From Candidatus Altimarinota bacterium (GTDB taxonomy: Bacteria > Patescibacteriota > Gracilibacteria > UBA4473), in contig JALWQU010000025.1 in assembly GCA_026982915.1 (NCBI GenBank), positions 1 through 8,607 on the forward strand: a DNA stretch of 8,607 nucleotides, written 5' to 3'. Of the stretch, positions 1 through 4,492 are shown one piece after another; the stretch's first letter is position 1, and each line of letters begins with the position of its first letter. The notes beneath the pieces are model-generated. The model worked only from the letters and a program-made list of their open reading frames with translations, searched no databases and was not told where the DNA came from. The translations under genes and the position numbers were made by a program.

Positions 1-71
1 AGAATTGTTTCTAATTGATTTTTTGGGATAAATTCACATAGTTGATTTAAGACCGTGTTACGATGTTGCAT
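1..71 (-). CDS. IS4-like transposase, N-terminal fragment cut by the window edge
   Basis: An ATG on the minus strand at 71-69 opens a frame that stays open to base 1, giving 23 residues beginning MQHRNTVLNQLCEFIPK. The pattern xxNTVLNQLxxFIPKxxLE resembles the start of IS4-family transposases that carry an N-terminal DUF4372-type domain. That resemblance is from memory of the family, and only 23 residues are visible, so the DDE catalytic core cannot be checked. Transcription runs out of the window to the left. The start lies about 110 bases inside a plausible IS end (see 152-178), and a strong hairpin at 87-114 sits between that end and the ATG. Many IS elements use such a structure to block read-through from neighbouring promoters. 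Alternative: an unrelated small ORF of the neighbouring replicon. Confidence 0.5.
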   Translation of the reverse strand, partial: MQHRNTVLNQLCEFIPKNQLETI

Positions 72-86
72 GGTTCTTTGTTATTA

Positions 87-120
87 AGAAAAAGAGGCTG
101 TCACCTCTTTTTCTATTTTT
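87..120. terminator. Intrinsic terminator or IS fold-back hairpin
   Basis: AGAAAAAGAGG at 87-97 pairs perfectly with CCTCTTTTTCT at 104-114 around a 6-base loop. On the plus strand the stem is followed by ATTTTTATCC, a good U-tract. On the minus strand the 3' arm itself is CCTCTTTTTCT followed by TAATAA, so it could also end the repressor-integrase transcript and shield the transposase from read-through. Confidence 0.75.
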
Positions 121-134
121 ATCCTTTCTCTTTT

Positions 135-323
135 CTAGTCTACTTTTTTGCTGTCCGACATTTTATTTTTCTCGGACACTACTGTGGATTCGGTAATTTC
201 TTCGACAATTTCGATATTTTGTTTCTTGGCGATTTTCCTTAAGATTTTCACTTGGTCTCCGATAGAGTGGAGCTGTCTCTTTCGGTCTTCGGTTGATTTT
301 CGGGCGTATAAGATAGCTTTCAT
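135..323 (-). pseudogene. Serine recombinase (integrase), truncated to its N-terminus
   Basis: Sixty-two residues starting MKAILYARKSTEDRKRQLHS. The YARKSTEDxxRQxxSIxxQ block is the N-terminus of the resolvase/invertase catalytic domain of large serine integrases, with S10 as the expected nucleophile and R8 beside it. Family members run on for some 450-550 residues; the second arginine motif (DRLaR), the rest of the catalytic domain and the zinc and coiled-coil DNA-binding regions are missing. The match ends near EEITES (residues 41-46), after which an unrelated tail reaches a TAG. The simplest reading is disruption by the insertion sequence to the left. The ATG overlaps the stop of the upstream gene (ATGA, 323-320), so the gene was the last member of the repressor operon. 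The remaining part may lie beyond the IS, outside the window. Confidence 0.85.
152..178. repeat. Inverted repeat TGTCCGA...TCGGACA, candidate IS end
   Basis: TGTCCGA at 152-158 and TCGGACA at 172-178 are perfect 7-base inverted copies separated by 13 bases. They lie where the integrase reading frame loses its family resemblance. They may be terminal and subterminal transposase binding sites. Confidence 0.55.
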
Positions 324-586
324 CTTGCTTCAAGCGTTGTTATATCGGTGAATAGTAGGGCTTTGGGGGACTTTTTAAAGAGTTCCGCGAGCCTGTCGAT
401 GGATTTGAGAGAGATGTTGCCCTTGGCTAGATCTTTATTGAATTTATCCACTATTTGATAATACCGCCCTTTTGTGAGTGTTTTATTTTGGGACAAGGCT
501 AGTCCCATATCCTTTTTTTTAATACCATAAAATGTGGATAAAGCGTCGATATTTTTCTGAATAAGACGGTAGTTAATATGGGGCAT
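320..586 (-). CDS. Small HTH-like (XRE/Cro-type) protein
   Basis: I use the ATG at 586-584 (88 residues). In-frame GTG and TTG codons just upstream are less likely, because this ATG overlaps the stop of the preceding gene as TGATG (588-584), the usual coupling seen here. The protein looks all-helical. Residues about 3-45 (INYRLIQKNIDALSTFYGI, then a KKDMGLALSQN helix) and the later helix SIDRLAELFKKSPKALLF resemble the spread-out helix-turn-helix of phage XRE/Cro-type regulators, in which the final helix packs against the DNA-binding core. It lies between an unknown 89-residue gene and the integrase in the repressor operon, so a role controlling lysogeny or excision is possible. The family call rests on pattern only; a direct DNA contact role is unproven. 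Confidence 0.6.
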   Translation of the reverse strand: MPHINYRLIQKNIDALSTFYGIKKKDMGLALSQNKTLTKGRYYQIVDKFNKDLAKGNISLKSIDRLAELFKKSPKALLFTDITTLEAR

Positions 587-855
587 CACCAAACAGGGGT
601 TATCTGAATCGGTTGATTATGATAATTTTCTAGAGCTTGTTGGATGGCTGGATGCAAGGAGTCCCATTTTTTAGCCTTATTTTTTACTTCTGCCCCGAAT
701 TGTCGGTACATTTCTGATTCGTGTATAATTTTTCGGAACTCAGCAACGGATATTTTTACAGACACAGTTTCATTCCCTGATCGGTTCATAAGCGACTCTA
801 AAAACCCTTGATCAAAGTTTATATTGACGGTGTTTGAGTTATTTATTTTTCCCAT
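586..855 (-). CDS. Hypothetical protein, 89 residues
   Basis: Not recognised. The ATG at 855-853 lies inside the end of the upstream membrane-protein gene (13-base overlap), and the stop overlaps the next ATG as TGATG, so translation is probably coupled on both sides. The protein opens with an Asn-rich stretch (KINNSNTVNINFDQG, residues 3-17) that resembles a segment in the middle of the repressor of the same operon. A predicted strand (ETVSVKISVAEF) and two helices (RKIIHESEMYRQFGAEV and SLHPAIQQALENYHNQ) follow. There is no signal peptide, membrane helix or cysteine. The VSVKISVAEFRKIIHESEMYR pattern could be a small regulatory or partner protein, but nothing supports a specific function. 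Confidence 0.7.
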   Translation of the reverse strand: MGKINNSNTVNINFDQGFLESLMNRSGNETVSVKISVAEFRKIIHESEMYRQFGAEVKNKAKKWDSLHPAIQQALENYHNQPIQITPVW

Positions 856-1697
856 TTTAGACCGTAGGTGTTAAATTCTATAATTCGGCGTCCTTCATTA
901 TAAAAAGGGGCCTCAATTTTTACGGTATCAGCTTTTTTGATTTTATTTACAAATTTATCAGCTGGTTTTATGAAAATAACATCTGAGCTGTAGTCAGCTG
1001 GCCCATTGTAGCTATACTTTTCAGCAGGGGCACTATCAAACCGTATTCTTAGTTTTTCAGTATCGTATGGTCCCTGACCAATAAACTGACAACTCTTAGT
1101 ACATTTTAGTAGTACATCATTTTTGCCGTTCTTATTTCTTATAGTCAGGTTGAAGTAGTTATCTCCATAAGGAAAACCAAACTTAACTTCGTTTTCTGAT
1201 TCGGCAATAGCGTATAAAACTTCTGAATCATCCATTGCATCTATATCACGATATATTGACCAGTTACGAAGGGCTTCAGCTTCTTTTGCTTCTGCTTTTT
1301 TTCGTTCAATTTCGGCTTTTTCTTTTTCTTGTAGTTCAAGTTTTTCCTCATCACTCATTTTTTCATACGCTATACGCTTGGCTTCTGCCTCTTTTGCTTT
1401 TTGTTCTTCATAGATATCTATCATGGTTTTTTCTTCTTGAGTTGGTACGAAGGACTCATTAGAATCCATCATAGCAAAAACAGAAACCATAACTATAGCT
1501 GAAAAAACGCCAATAAGACGCATTGTATTAGTTATTTTTATATGCTTAGTGGCTTCTATCCAGTGGTACGGAAAGAATAAAAAGGCGATTGCCACAAGAG
1601 TTAGTCCGATCGGTATGGAAGCTGTCATAATAATCCCCCCCGATAAAGCAATGAATAAACTGGCTATAAAGCCTACAACGGAGATAACTTTTTCCAT
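843..1697 (-). CDS. Membrane protein with three N-terminal helices, coiled coil and C-terminal globular domain
   Basis: The 284 residues fall into three parts. Residues about 4-24, 26-44 and 59-77 are hydrophobic and likely span the membrane. Residues about 86-145 are extremely rich in Glu, Lys and Ala and should form a long coiled-coil stalk. Residues about 147-282 form a beta-rich domain with FGFPYGDNYFNLTIRNKNG near 173, a CxxxC pair (C199, C203), an IRFDSAP motif near 218 and a closing EGRRIIEFNTYGLKW. This C-terminal pattern (FxFPY...LTIR...RFD...GRxxxEF...GLKW) recurs from memory in many uncharacterised phage and bacterial proteins, but I cannot name a function. The gene follows the secreted nuclease by 6 bases and overlaps the next gene. 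It is probably expressed in the lysogen; superinfection exclusion or cell-surface modification are guesses only. Confidence 0.8.
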   Translation of the reverse strand: MEKVISVVGFIASLFIALSGGIIMTASIPIGLTLVAIAFLFFPYHWIEATKHIKITNTMRLIGVFSAIVMVSVFAMMDSNESFVPTQEEKTMIDIYEEQKAKEAEAKRIAYEKMSDEEKLELQEKEKAEIERKKAEAKEAEALRNWSIYRDIDAMDDSEVLYAIAESENEVKFGFPYGDNYFNLTIRNKNGKNDVLLKCTKSCQFIGQGPYDTEKLRIRFDSAPAEKYSYNGPADYSSDVIFIKPADKFVNKIKKADTVKIEAPFYNEGRRIIEFNTYGLKWEK

Positions 1698-1703
1698 GAT
1701 CTA

Positions 1704-2615
1704 TTATTGGTTACAAATTGAAGGATTCCAAAGCCCTGCTTGGTTATCCCTTGCCATTTTAGCCAAACTTTGATATTCATCCATCCTTGAGTTTGATTTC
1801 TTTGTGTAAAGGTTCGCAAAGCCTTCCTTGAGAAGTTTTGCGCCGATATCAACGCCATCTAGCTCAACAAAAGCTAAAAGTCGTCCATATCGCCCTGTTT
1901 TAATATTTCCATCGAAAACTAATTGAACCTGCTTTTTTTCAACTAACTCTTTCATTTTCTTTGAGGCTTCTTTCCCCATACATTGGACGGGTTTTTGAGG
2001 GTGTTTTGTTTCAGGTGTATCTATTCCTAAAAGCCTAACAATGAATTTTTTGCCATTTATTCGGGTTTCAATGGTATCACCGTCGATAACCCTTGAAACA
2101 TAAGCCTTGAGGCTGTTTTTGGCCTGTTCTCTTGTGAATTTCTTGGTCAGAATGGGTTTACGACTTCTTGTATATTTTCTTGTGAAACTTTGTCTTAACT
2201 GCTGAGAGTTATCCTGATTTTTATTACTTCTTCGGATGTTACGGTGCTTTCTTGTATACTTTTTTATGTTCTGATTCCTTAAACTTAAAAGCTTTTTCTT
2301 TCGTGAAAGTCGTTCTTTTGATTTTTTCTTTCGCCATTTATTATGAGCCTCTTTATTTTTTTCATGAATAGCCCCCCAACTACTGTCATCTGAATAGCCT
2401 TTGTAGGTTATTGGTTTTGTGGTGTAGCTTGAGTAGTCTTTCAGATAAGAAGCCGGCGTTGTGGAAGATCCACACTTATAATGGCTTACATAGGTTTTAT
2501 TTCCATGGGAATTCCAATAATAACAACCCCCTTTTGGTCCGGTTATATAGCTTCGAGCAGAAACCGTTGAGATTCCAAGGAGTAATATACTGAAAGCTAA
2601 TAGGGATTTTTTCAT
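1704..2615 (-). CDS. Secreted staphylococcal-nuclease-like (thermonuclease) protein
   Basis: Residues 1-20 form a signal peptide (MKK, hydrophobic core, cleavage after VSA). A short motif GPKGGCYYWNSHGNKTYV follows (about 26-43) with C31 and C48, a module seen in other exported proteins with GGCYY-N-GNKxYV. Residues about 88-155 are a very basic linker. The C-terminal SNase domain covers about 170-301. All catalytic positions of the Staphylococcus aureus enzyme are present: D180 in VIDGDT (Asp21), R194 and D199-TPE-202 in VRLLGIDTPET (Arg35, Asp40, Glu43) and R245 in GRYGR (Arg87). The family is a calcium-dependent endo/exonuclease that cuts DNA and RNA to 3'-phosphates. It starts 2 bases after the repressor stop, so it should be co-expressed with the repressor in the lysogen. 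It acts outside the cytoplasm, perhaps on environmental or competitor nucleic acid. Confidence 0.93.
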   Translation of the reverse strand: MKKSLLAFSILLLGISTVSARSYITGPKGGCYYWNSHGNKTYVSHYKCGSSTTPASYLKDYSSYTTKPITYKGYSDDSSWGAIHEKNKEAHNKWRKKKSKERLSRKKKLLSLRNQNIKKYTRKHRNIRRSNKNQDNSQQLRQSFTRKYTRSRKPILTKKFTREQAKNSLKAYVSRVIDGDTIETRINGKKFIVRLLGIDTPETKHPQKPVQCMGKEASKKMKELVEKKQVQLVFDGNIKTGRYGRLLAFVELDGVDIGAKLLKEGFANLYTKKSNSRMDEYQSLAKMARDNQAGLWNPSICNQ

Positions 2616-2617
2616 GG

Positions 2618-3043
2618 TTATTTTTTAATTAGTTTTAAATATTCTAAATAATCCTTTCGTTCTTCAGCGGAAAGTTTTACAAAGTCTTGCGCGGGAAGTT
2701 CTCCTGAAGAGTTACTTTGATTATTATTCCTCATATTTCCTGATCCCGTCATGTTTCCCCCGACATTAACGGTATTATTATTCGTTATGGACCGGTCGAT
2801 CAGCGATGGATCAGCATTTTTCAGCTTTTCATAAGGAACGCCGAAAAGACCGGCGAGAATAAGGAGATCTTTGTTAGTGGGGTTATTAATCAATCTCGAT
2901 CCTTTATTATATTTTGATTGTCGATTTTTCCCAACCTCACCTATAGATTTCTCAAAAAAGTCACCAAGGTCAGTAGCATTTTTTAAGTTGTGGCGCTCCA
3001 TAATCGCCTTTATCAGTTCGACTTGTGTACTGGTTTTATTCAT
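2618..3043 (-). CDS. Phage-type HTH repressor
   Basis: The 141 residues begin with a predicted helix-turn-helix region of about 5-80: ELIKAIMERHNLKNATDLGDFF, then a basic NRQSKYNKGSR helix, then DLLILAGLFGVPYEKLKNADPSL, the last resembling the final helix of XRE-type repressors. An Asn/Gly-rich linker follows (about 86-112, TNNNTVNVGGNMTGSGNM) and then a short Glu/Lys-rich helix (about 117-140). There is no LexA/S24 self-cleavage domain, so induction by RecA-driven cleavage is not expected. As the first gene of the leftward operon, divergent from the early genes and next to palindromic sites, it is the likely lysogeny repressor. Its predicted promoter would place the 5' mRNA end only about 3 bases before the ATG. 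The length fits small phage repressors with a C-terminal oligomerisation tail. Confidence 0.8.
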   Translation of the reverse strand: MNKTSTQVELIKAIMERHNLKNATDLGDFFEKSIGEVGKNRQSKYNKGSRLINNPTNKDLLILAGLFGVPYEKLKNADPSLIDRSITNNNTVNVGGNMTGSGNMRNNNQSNSSGELPAQDFVKLSAEERKDYLEYLKLIKK

Positions 3044-3052
3044 ACAGTAAAA

Positions 3053-3081
3053 CTTATAGCACTATATTTGACATAATGCAA
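3053..3081 (-). promoter_or_regulatory. Promoter of the repressor operon (leaderless)
   Basis: On the minus strand TTGCAT (3081-3076) and TATAAG (3058-3053) are separated by 17 bases. Transcription would start near 3046, about 3 bases before the repressor ATG at 3043, giving an almost leaderless message as for lambda cI from PRM. The match to the consensus is moderate. Confidence 0.55.
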
Positions 3082-3112
3082 ATGTATACTGTCTTGTTAT
3101 TCGTAATACATA

Positions 3113-3128
3113 TACACAAAAAAGTGTA
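3113..3128. promoter_or_regulatory. Candidate operator TACAC-N6-GTGTA
   Basis: TACACAAAAAAGTGTA at 3113-3128 is an inverted repeat with 5-base arms and an A-tract spacer, just upstream of the -35 box of the rightward promoter. Its half-sites match those of the palindrome on the -10 box in opposite order, so this may be a second binding site for the same regulator. Confidence 0.5.
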
Positions 3129-3136
3129 AAAAGTAT

Positions 3137-3165
3137 TTGACCTGTCTTTGTATATCGTGTACAAT
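3137..3165 (+). promoter_or_regulatory. Rightward early promoter
   Basis: TTGACC (3137-3142) and TACAAT (3160-3165) are separated by exactly 17 bases, a near-perfect sigma-70 promoter. The start should fall near 3172, leaving a leader of about 20 bases (no ribosome binding site) before the first early gene at 3193. This form is unlike the Bacteroidota -33/-7 promoter. Confidence 0.8.
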
Positions 3166-3172
3166 TTACACG
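3156..3172. promoter_or_regulatory. Palindromic operator covering the -10 box
   Basis: CGTGTACAATTTACACG is an inverted repeat with perfect 6-base arms (CGTGTA/TACACG) and a 5-base centre. It covers the -10 element and start site of the rightward promoter, the classic place for repression. In addition GTGTAAA (3124-3130) and TTTACAC (3165-3171) form a wider inverted pair bracketing the whole promoter. The repressor or the RHH protein at 3193 could bind here. Confidence 0.65.
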
Positions 3173-3192
3173 AAAATTAAATAAAACCTCAC

Positions 3193-3354
3193 ATGGCAAC
3201 AAAACCAACCGTAAAAACATCAATTTCATTCTCACAGGATCAGATAAAAGAACTTGATAAAATGAGAGGATTTCAGTCTAGGTCGGCATTTATCAAAGGA
3301 TGTATTGATTACACCGTTGTTGATAGAAAAAGGAAACAATTAAACCAAGCCTAA
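3193..3354 (+). CDS. Ribbon-helix-helix (CopG/Arc-type) regulator, 53 residues
   Basis: Reading from the ATG at 3193 to the TAA at 3352 gives 53 residues. Residues about 7-14 (VKTSISFS) form the DNA-contacting strand, QDQIKELDKMRG the first helix and SRSAFIKGCIDYTVVD the second, with the typical R-S-x-F-I-K helix start. This is the standard layout of RHH_1/CopG-type dimeric DNA-binding proteins, which use the paired strands in the major groove. It is the first gene after the rightward promoter, so it is well placed to act as a Cro-like early regulator, possibly on the palindromes about 20-80 bases upstream. No Shine-Dalgarno sequence is present (AAACCTCAC-ATG). The next ATG follows 2 bases after the stop. 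Confidence 0.8.
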   Translation: MATKPTVKTSISFSQDQIKELDKMRGFQSRSAFIKGCIDYTVVDRKRKQLNQA

Positions 3355-3356
3355 CC

Positions 3357-3530
3357 ATGAATAATCACACGCTCAAATTCGCACTGACATACGCCCTAAG
3401 TAATGGGGTAAAACGAGTCGAAATTAGCCAGTATCCGAACTTCTTTCGTGATTGTGTCCAAGGAATGGAAAATGGTTTGTTTCGGACCTATGAAGAAGCG
3501 ATAAATCGATTTAAAGCCCTCATAAAATGA
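3357..3530 (+). CDS. Hypothetical small protein, 57 residues
   Basis: Not recognised. It begins MNNHTLKFALTYALSNGVKR and ends RTYEEAINRFKALIK. The length, the helix-rich composition and the tight placement (2 bases after the RHH stop, and an ATGA overlap with the next gene at 3527-3530) support it as a genuine gene of the early operon. The predicted order is helix, short strand (VEISQY), loop with FFRDCVQGMENG, and a closing amphipathic helix. It has one cysteine and no signal peptide or membrane segment. Function unknown; small early phage proteins in this position often target host processes, but nothing here shows it. Confidence 0.6.
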   Translation: MNNHTLKFALTYALSNGVKRVEISQYPNFFRDCVQGMENGLFRTYEEAINRFKALIK

Positions 3531-3661
3531 AAACCATAATGGTAACCAAACTCGTGTATCAAGGGCTTGAGGTAGTCGAAAAAACCAAAGTCCCTGTGAA
3601 GGACAACGGAGACTTCATGGAACAGCTCGGAAAACTAATCAAATTATCCCAACAAATATGA
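3527..3661 (+). CDS. Hypothetical small protein, 44 residues
   Basis: Not recognised. The frame MKTIMVTKLVYQGLEVVEKT runs to a TGA at 3659 and overlaps both neighbours by ATGA (3527-3530 and 3658-3661), the main reason to believe it is translated. The predicted structure is two strands followed by a helix (NGDFMEQLGKLIKLSQQ). It is slightly basic, without cysteines or membrane segments. Too short for a family assignment by eye. Confidence 0.55.
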   Translation: MKTIMVTKLVYQGLEVVEKTKVPVKDNGDFMEQLGKLIKLSQQI

Positions 3662-3753
3662 AATTCATCAAAGACGACTCCATCAGGTTCGCGATCGAAA
3701 TAATGATCGTAATCATCCTGCTCCCAATACTAATAATCACAACACATGTTTAA
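3658..3753 (+). CDS. Single-helix membrane miniprotein, 31 residues
   Basis: The frame opens MKFIKDDSIR and is followed by an unbroken hydrophobic segment of about 18 residues (IEIMIVIILLPILIITT), then HV and a TAA. It would be a single transmembrane helix with a charged cytoplasmic N-terminus. It overlaps the preceding stop by ATGA and the next gene by 8 bases. Its coupling to the membrane-anchored 157-residue gene suggests the two products may work together at the membrane. Because it is so short, chance remains possible. Confidence 0.5.
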   Translation: MKFIKDDSIRFAIEIMIVIILLPILIITTHV

Positions 3754-4219
3754 AAAATTCAAAATCGGCATCGTAACCCTCGGGTTAGTTTTATTGAGTG
3801 GAGGAATCTACTTAGTCGGAACTCAAGCTTCAAAAGTATCCCTCTACTTCGAAAATCAAAGTATTCATTCAGAATACGAAGCTTCAGAAAAGAAGTTAGA
3901 CGAATTAAAAACAGCGGAAGCTAGGGCGGTACAGGCTACAAAGGATCAAATAGTGGTCGTTGAAAAGAATATTTGTCTTAGGGCTATTTCTGACGGACGA
4001 ATAACAAAAGGGAAAGTATCCGATGAAATTTACAACACGATTGAGAAGTTTTGCCACGACAAATCAATTGTTCCTTCTGAGTTACGGCCTCGAATTGTTC
4101 GAATCGTTGAGAAAGTTCCAGTGGTTCACGAAAAGATCGTTTTTGCTTCAGAGGAAGAGTGGGGTGCTGATGTTCTTAATGGGCTTGAGGATCAAGTTAA
4201 TTTTTACAGTCAAGAATGA
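3746..4219 (+). CDS. Membrane-anchored protein with exposed coiled-coil domain
   Basis: The 157 residues start MFKKFK, with a hydrophobic helix at about 7-26 (IGIVTLGLVLLSGGIYLVGT) that could be an uncleaved signal anchor, since no clear signal-peptidase site follows. Residues about 38-75 are Glu/Lys/Ala-rich and probably coiled. The rest contains two cysteines (C77 in NICLRAI and C103 in EKFCHDK), spaced so that they could form a disulfide outside the cytoplasm, and a segment RPRIVRIVEKVPVVHEKIV. Not recognised. Size and topology recall small phage membrane proteins such as spanin or exclusion proteins, but the early-operon position argues against a lysis role. A short hairpin overlaps the stop codon. 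Confidence 0.75.
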   Translation: MFKKFKIGIVTLGLVLLSGGIYLVGTQASKVSLYFENQSIHSEYEASEKKLDELKTAEARAVQATKDQIVVVEKNICLRAISDGRITKGKVSDEIYNTIEKFCHDKSIVPSELRPRIVRIVEKVPVVHEKIVFASEEEWGADVLNGLEDQVNFYSQE

Positions 4220-4239
4220 CCTCGGAAAGACTGGTCATT
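4215..4239 (+). other. Hairpin spanning the stop codon of the membrane protein gene
   Basis: AATGACC (4215-4221) pairs perfectly with GGTCATT (4233-4239) around an 11-base loop, and the stop codon at 4217-4219 lies in the 5' arm. No U-tract follows, so it is not an intrinsic terminator. It could stabilise a processed end or reduce ribosome flow to the next gene, 85 bases away. No other signal was seen in the gap to 4304. Confidence 0.4.
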
Positions 4240-4304
4240 GTTATAACACTTTGTTGGCAAGTCGTAGCTCTTATCAAATTATTATTTTTCTAACCACTAT
4301 AAAC

Positions 4305-4460
4305 ATGCCAAACAGGCTCCAAACGGCTCTCGGAACACTGGATCTACTCAATGAGTTTATCCAAAAAAGCCAAAGCGATGTAGAAAAAATATCTACCCGA
4401 TCGTTTCTGACTTTCCTCGATAATCTTATCGAAAAAGAAAGAGCTACCATCCAAAGATAA
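4305..4460 (+). CDS. Hypothetical helical protein, 51 residues
   Basis: The ATG at 4305 (context AAAC-ATG, typical for this window) opens MPNRLQTALGTLDLLNEFIQ and ends at a TAA at 4458, 32 bases before recT. The protein is a run of amphipathic helices with Leu/Ile spacing (ALGTLDLLNEFIQ and FLTFLDNLIEKERA), as in small dimerising proteins. The same frame is open upstream to 4023 across another gene, but that stretch is out of phase with the convincing membrane-protein gene there, so I use the short version. The position directly before the annealase is where some phages encode small partners of the recombination system; that role is a guess. Confidence 0.6.
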   Translation: MPNRLQTALGTLDLLNEFIQKSQSDVEKISTRSFLTFLDNLIEKERATIQR

Positions 4461-4466
4461 TAGCTC
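4441..4466 (+). other. Inverted repeat in front of recT
   Basis: GAGCTA (4441-4446) and TAGCTC (4461-4466) are perfect 6-base inverted copies around a 14-base loop that contains the stop of the 51-residue gene. It could fold in the mRNA just upstream of the recT start. Confidence 0.4.
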
Positions 4467-4467
4467 A

Positions 4468-4489
4468 AATTCAATACTAATTCAATACT
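4468..4489 (+). repeat. 11-base tandem duplication before the recT start
   Basis: AATTCAATACT occurs twice head to tail at 4468-4478 and 4479-4489, ending 3 bases before the recT ATG at 4493. No ribosome binding site is present. The copies may be a slippage duplication or a site for a regulator or for A/U-rich translation enhancement. Confidence 0.7.
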
Positions 4490-4492
4490 ACC

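Larger units (their letters stand above)
1..182 (-). mobile_element. Probable insertion sequence end inserted in the integrase gene (partial)
   Basis: The serine integrase coding sequence matches its family up to about residue 46 (position 186) and then changes abruptly to unrelated residues and a stop. At that point the minus strand enters GTGTCCGAG, and an inverted partner TCGGACA/TGTCCGA lies at 152-158 and 172-178. Beyond it come a terminator-like hairpin and a transposase start. This order (terminal repeat, short leader, fold-back, transposase ATG) is what one expects of a complete IS left end. The exact boundary, between roughly 176 and 186, and the other end of the element are not determinable here. 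The target duplication cannot be seen. Confidence 0.5.

Noticed and set aside
4023..4460. A 145-codon plus-strand frame covering the end of the membrane-protein gene and the gap
   Set aside because: Its first two thirds overlap the better-supported 157-residue frame out of phase and read as low-complexity shadow sequence. Only the part from the ATG at 4305 looks like a protein.
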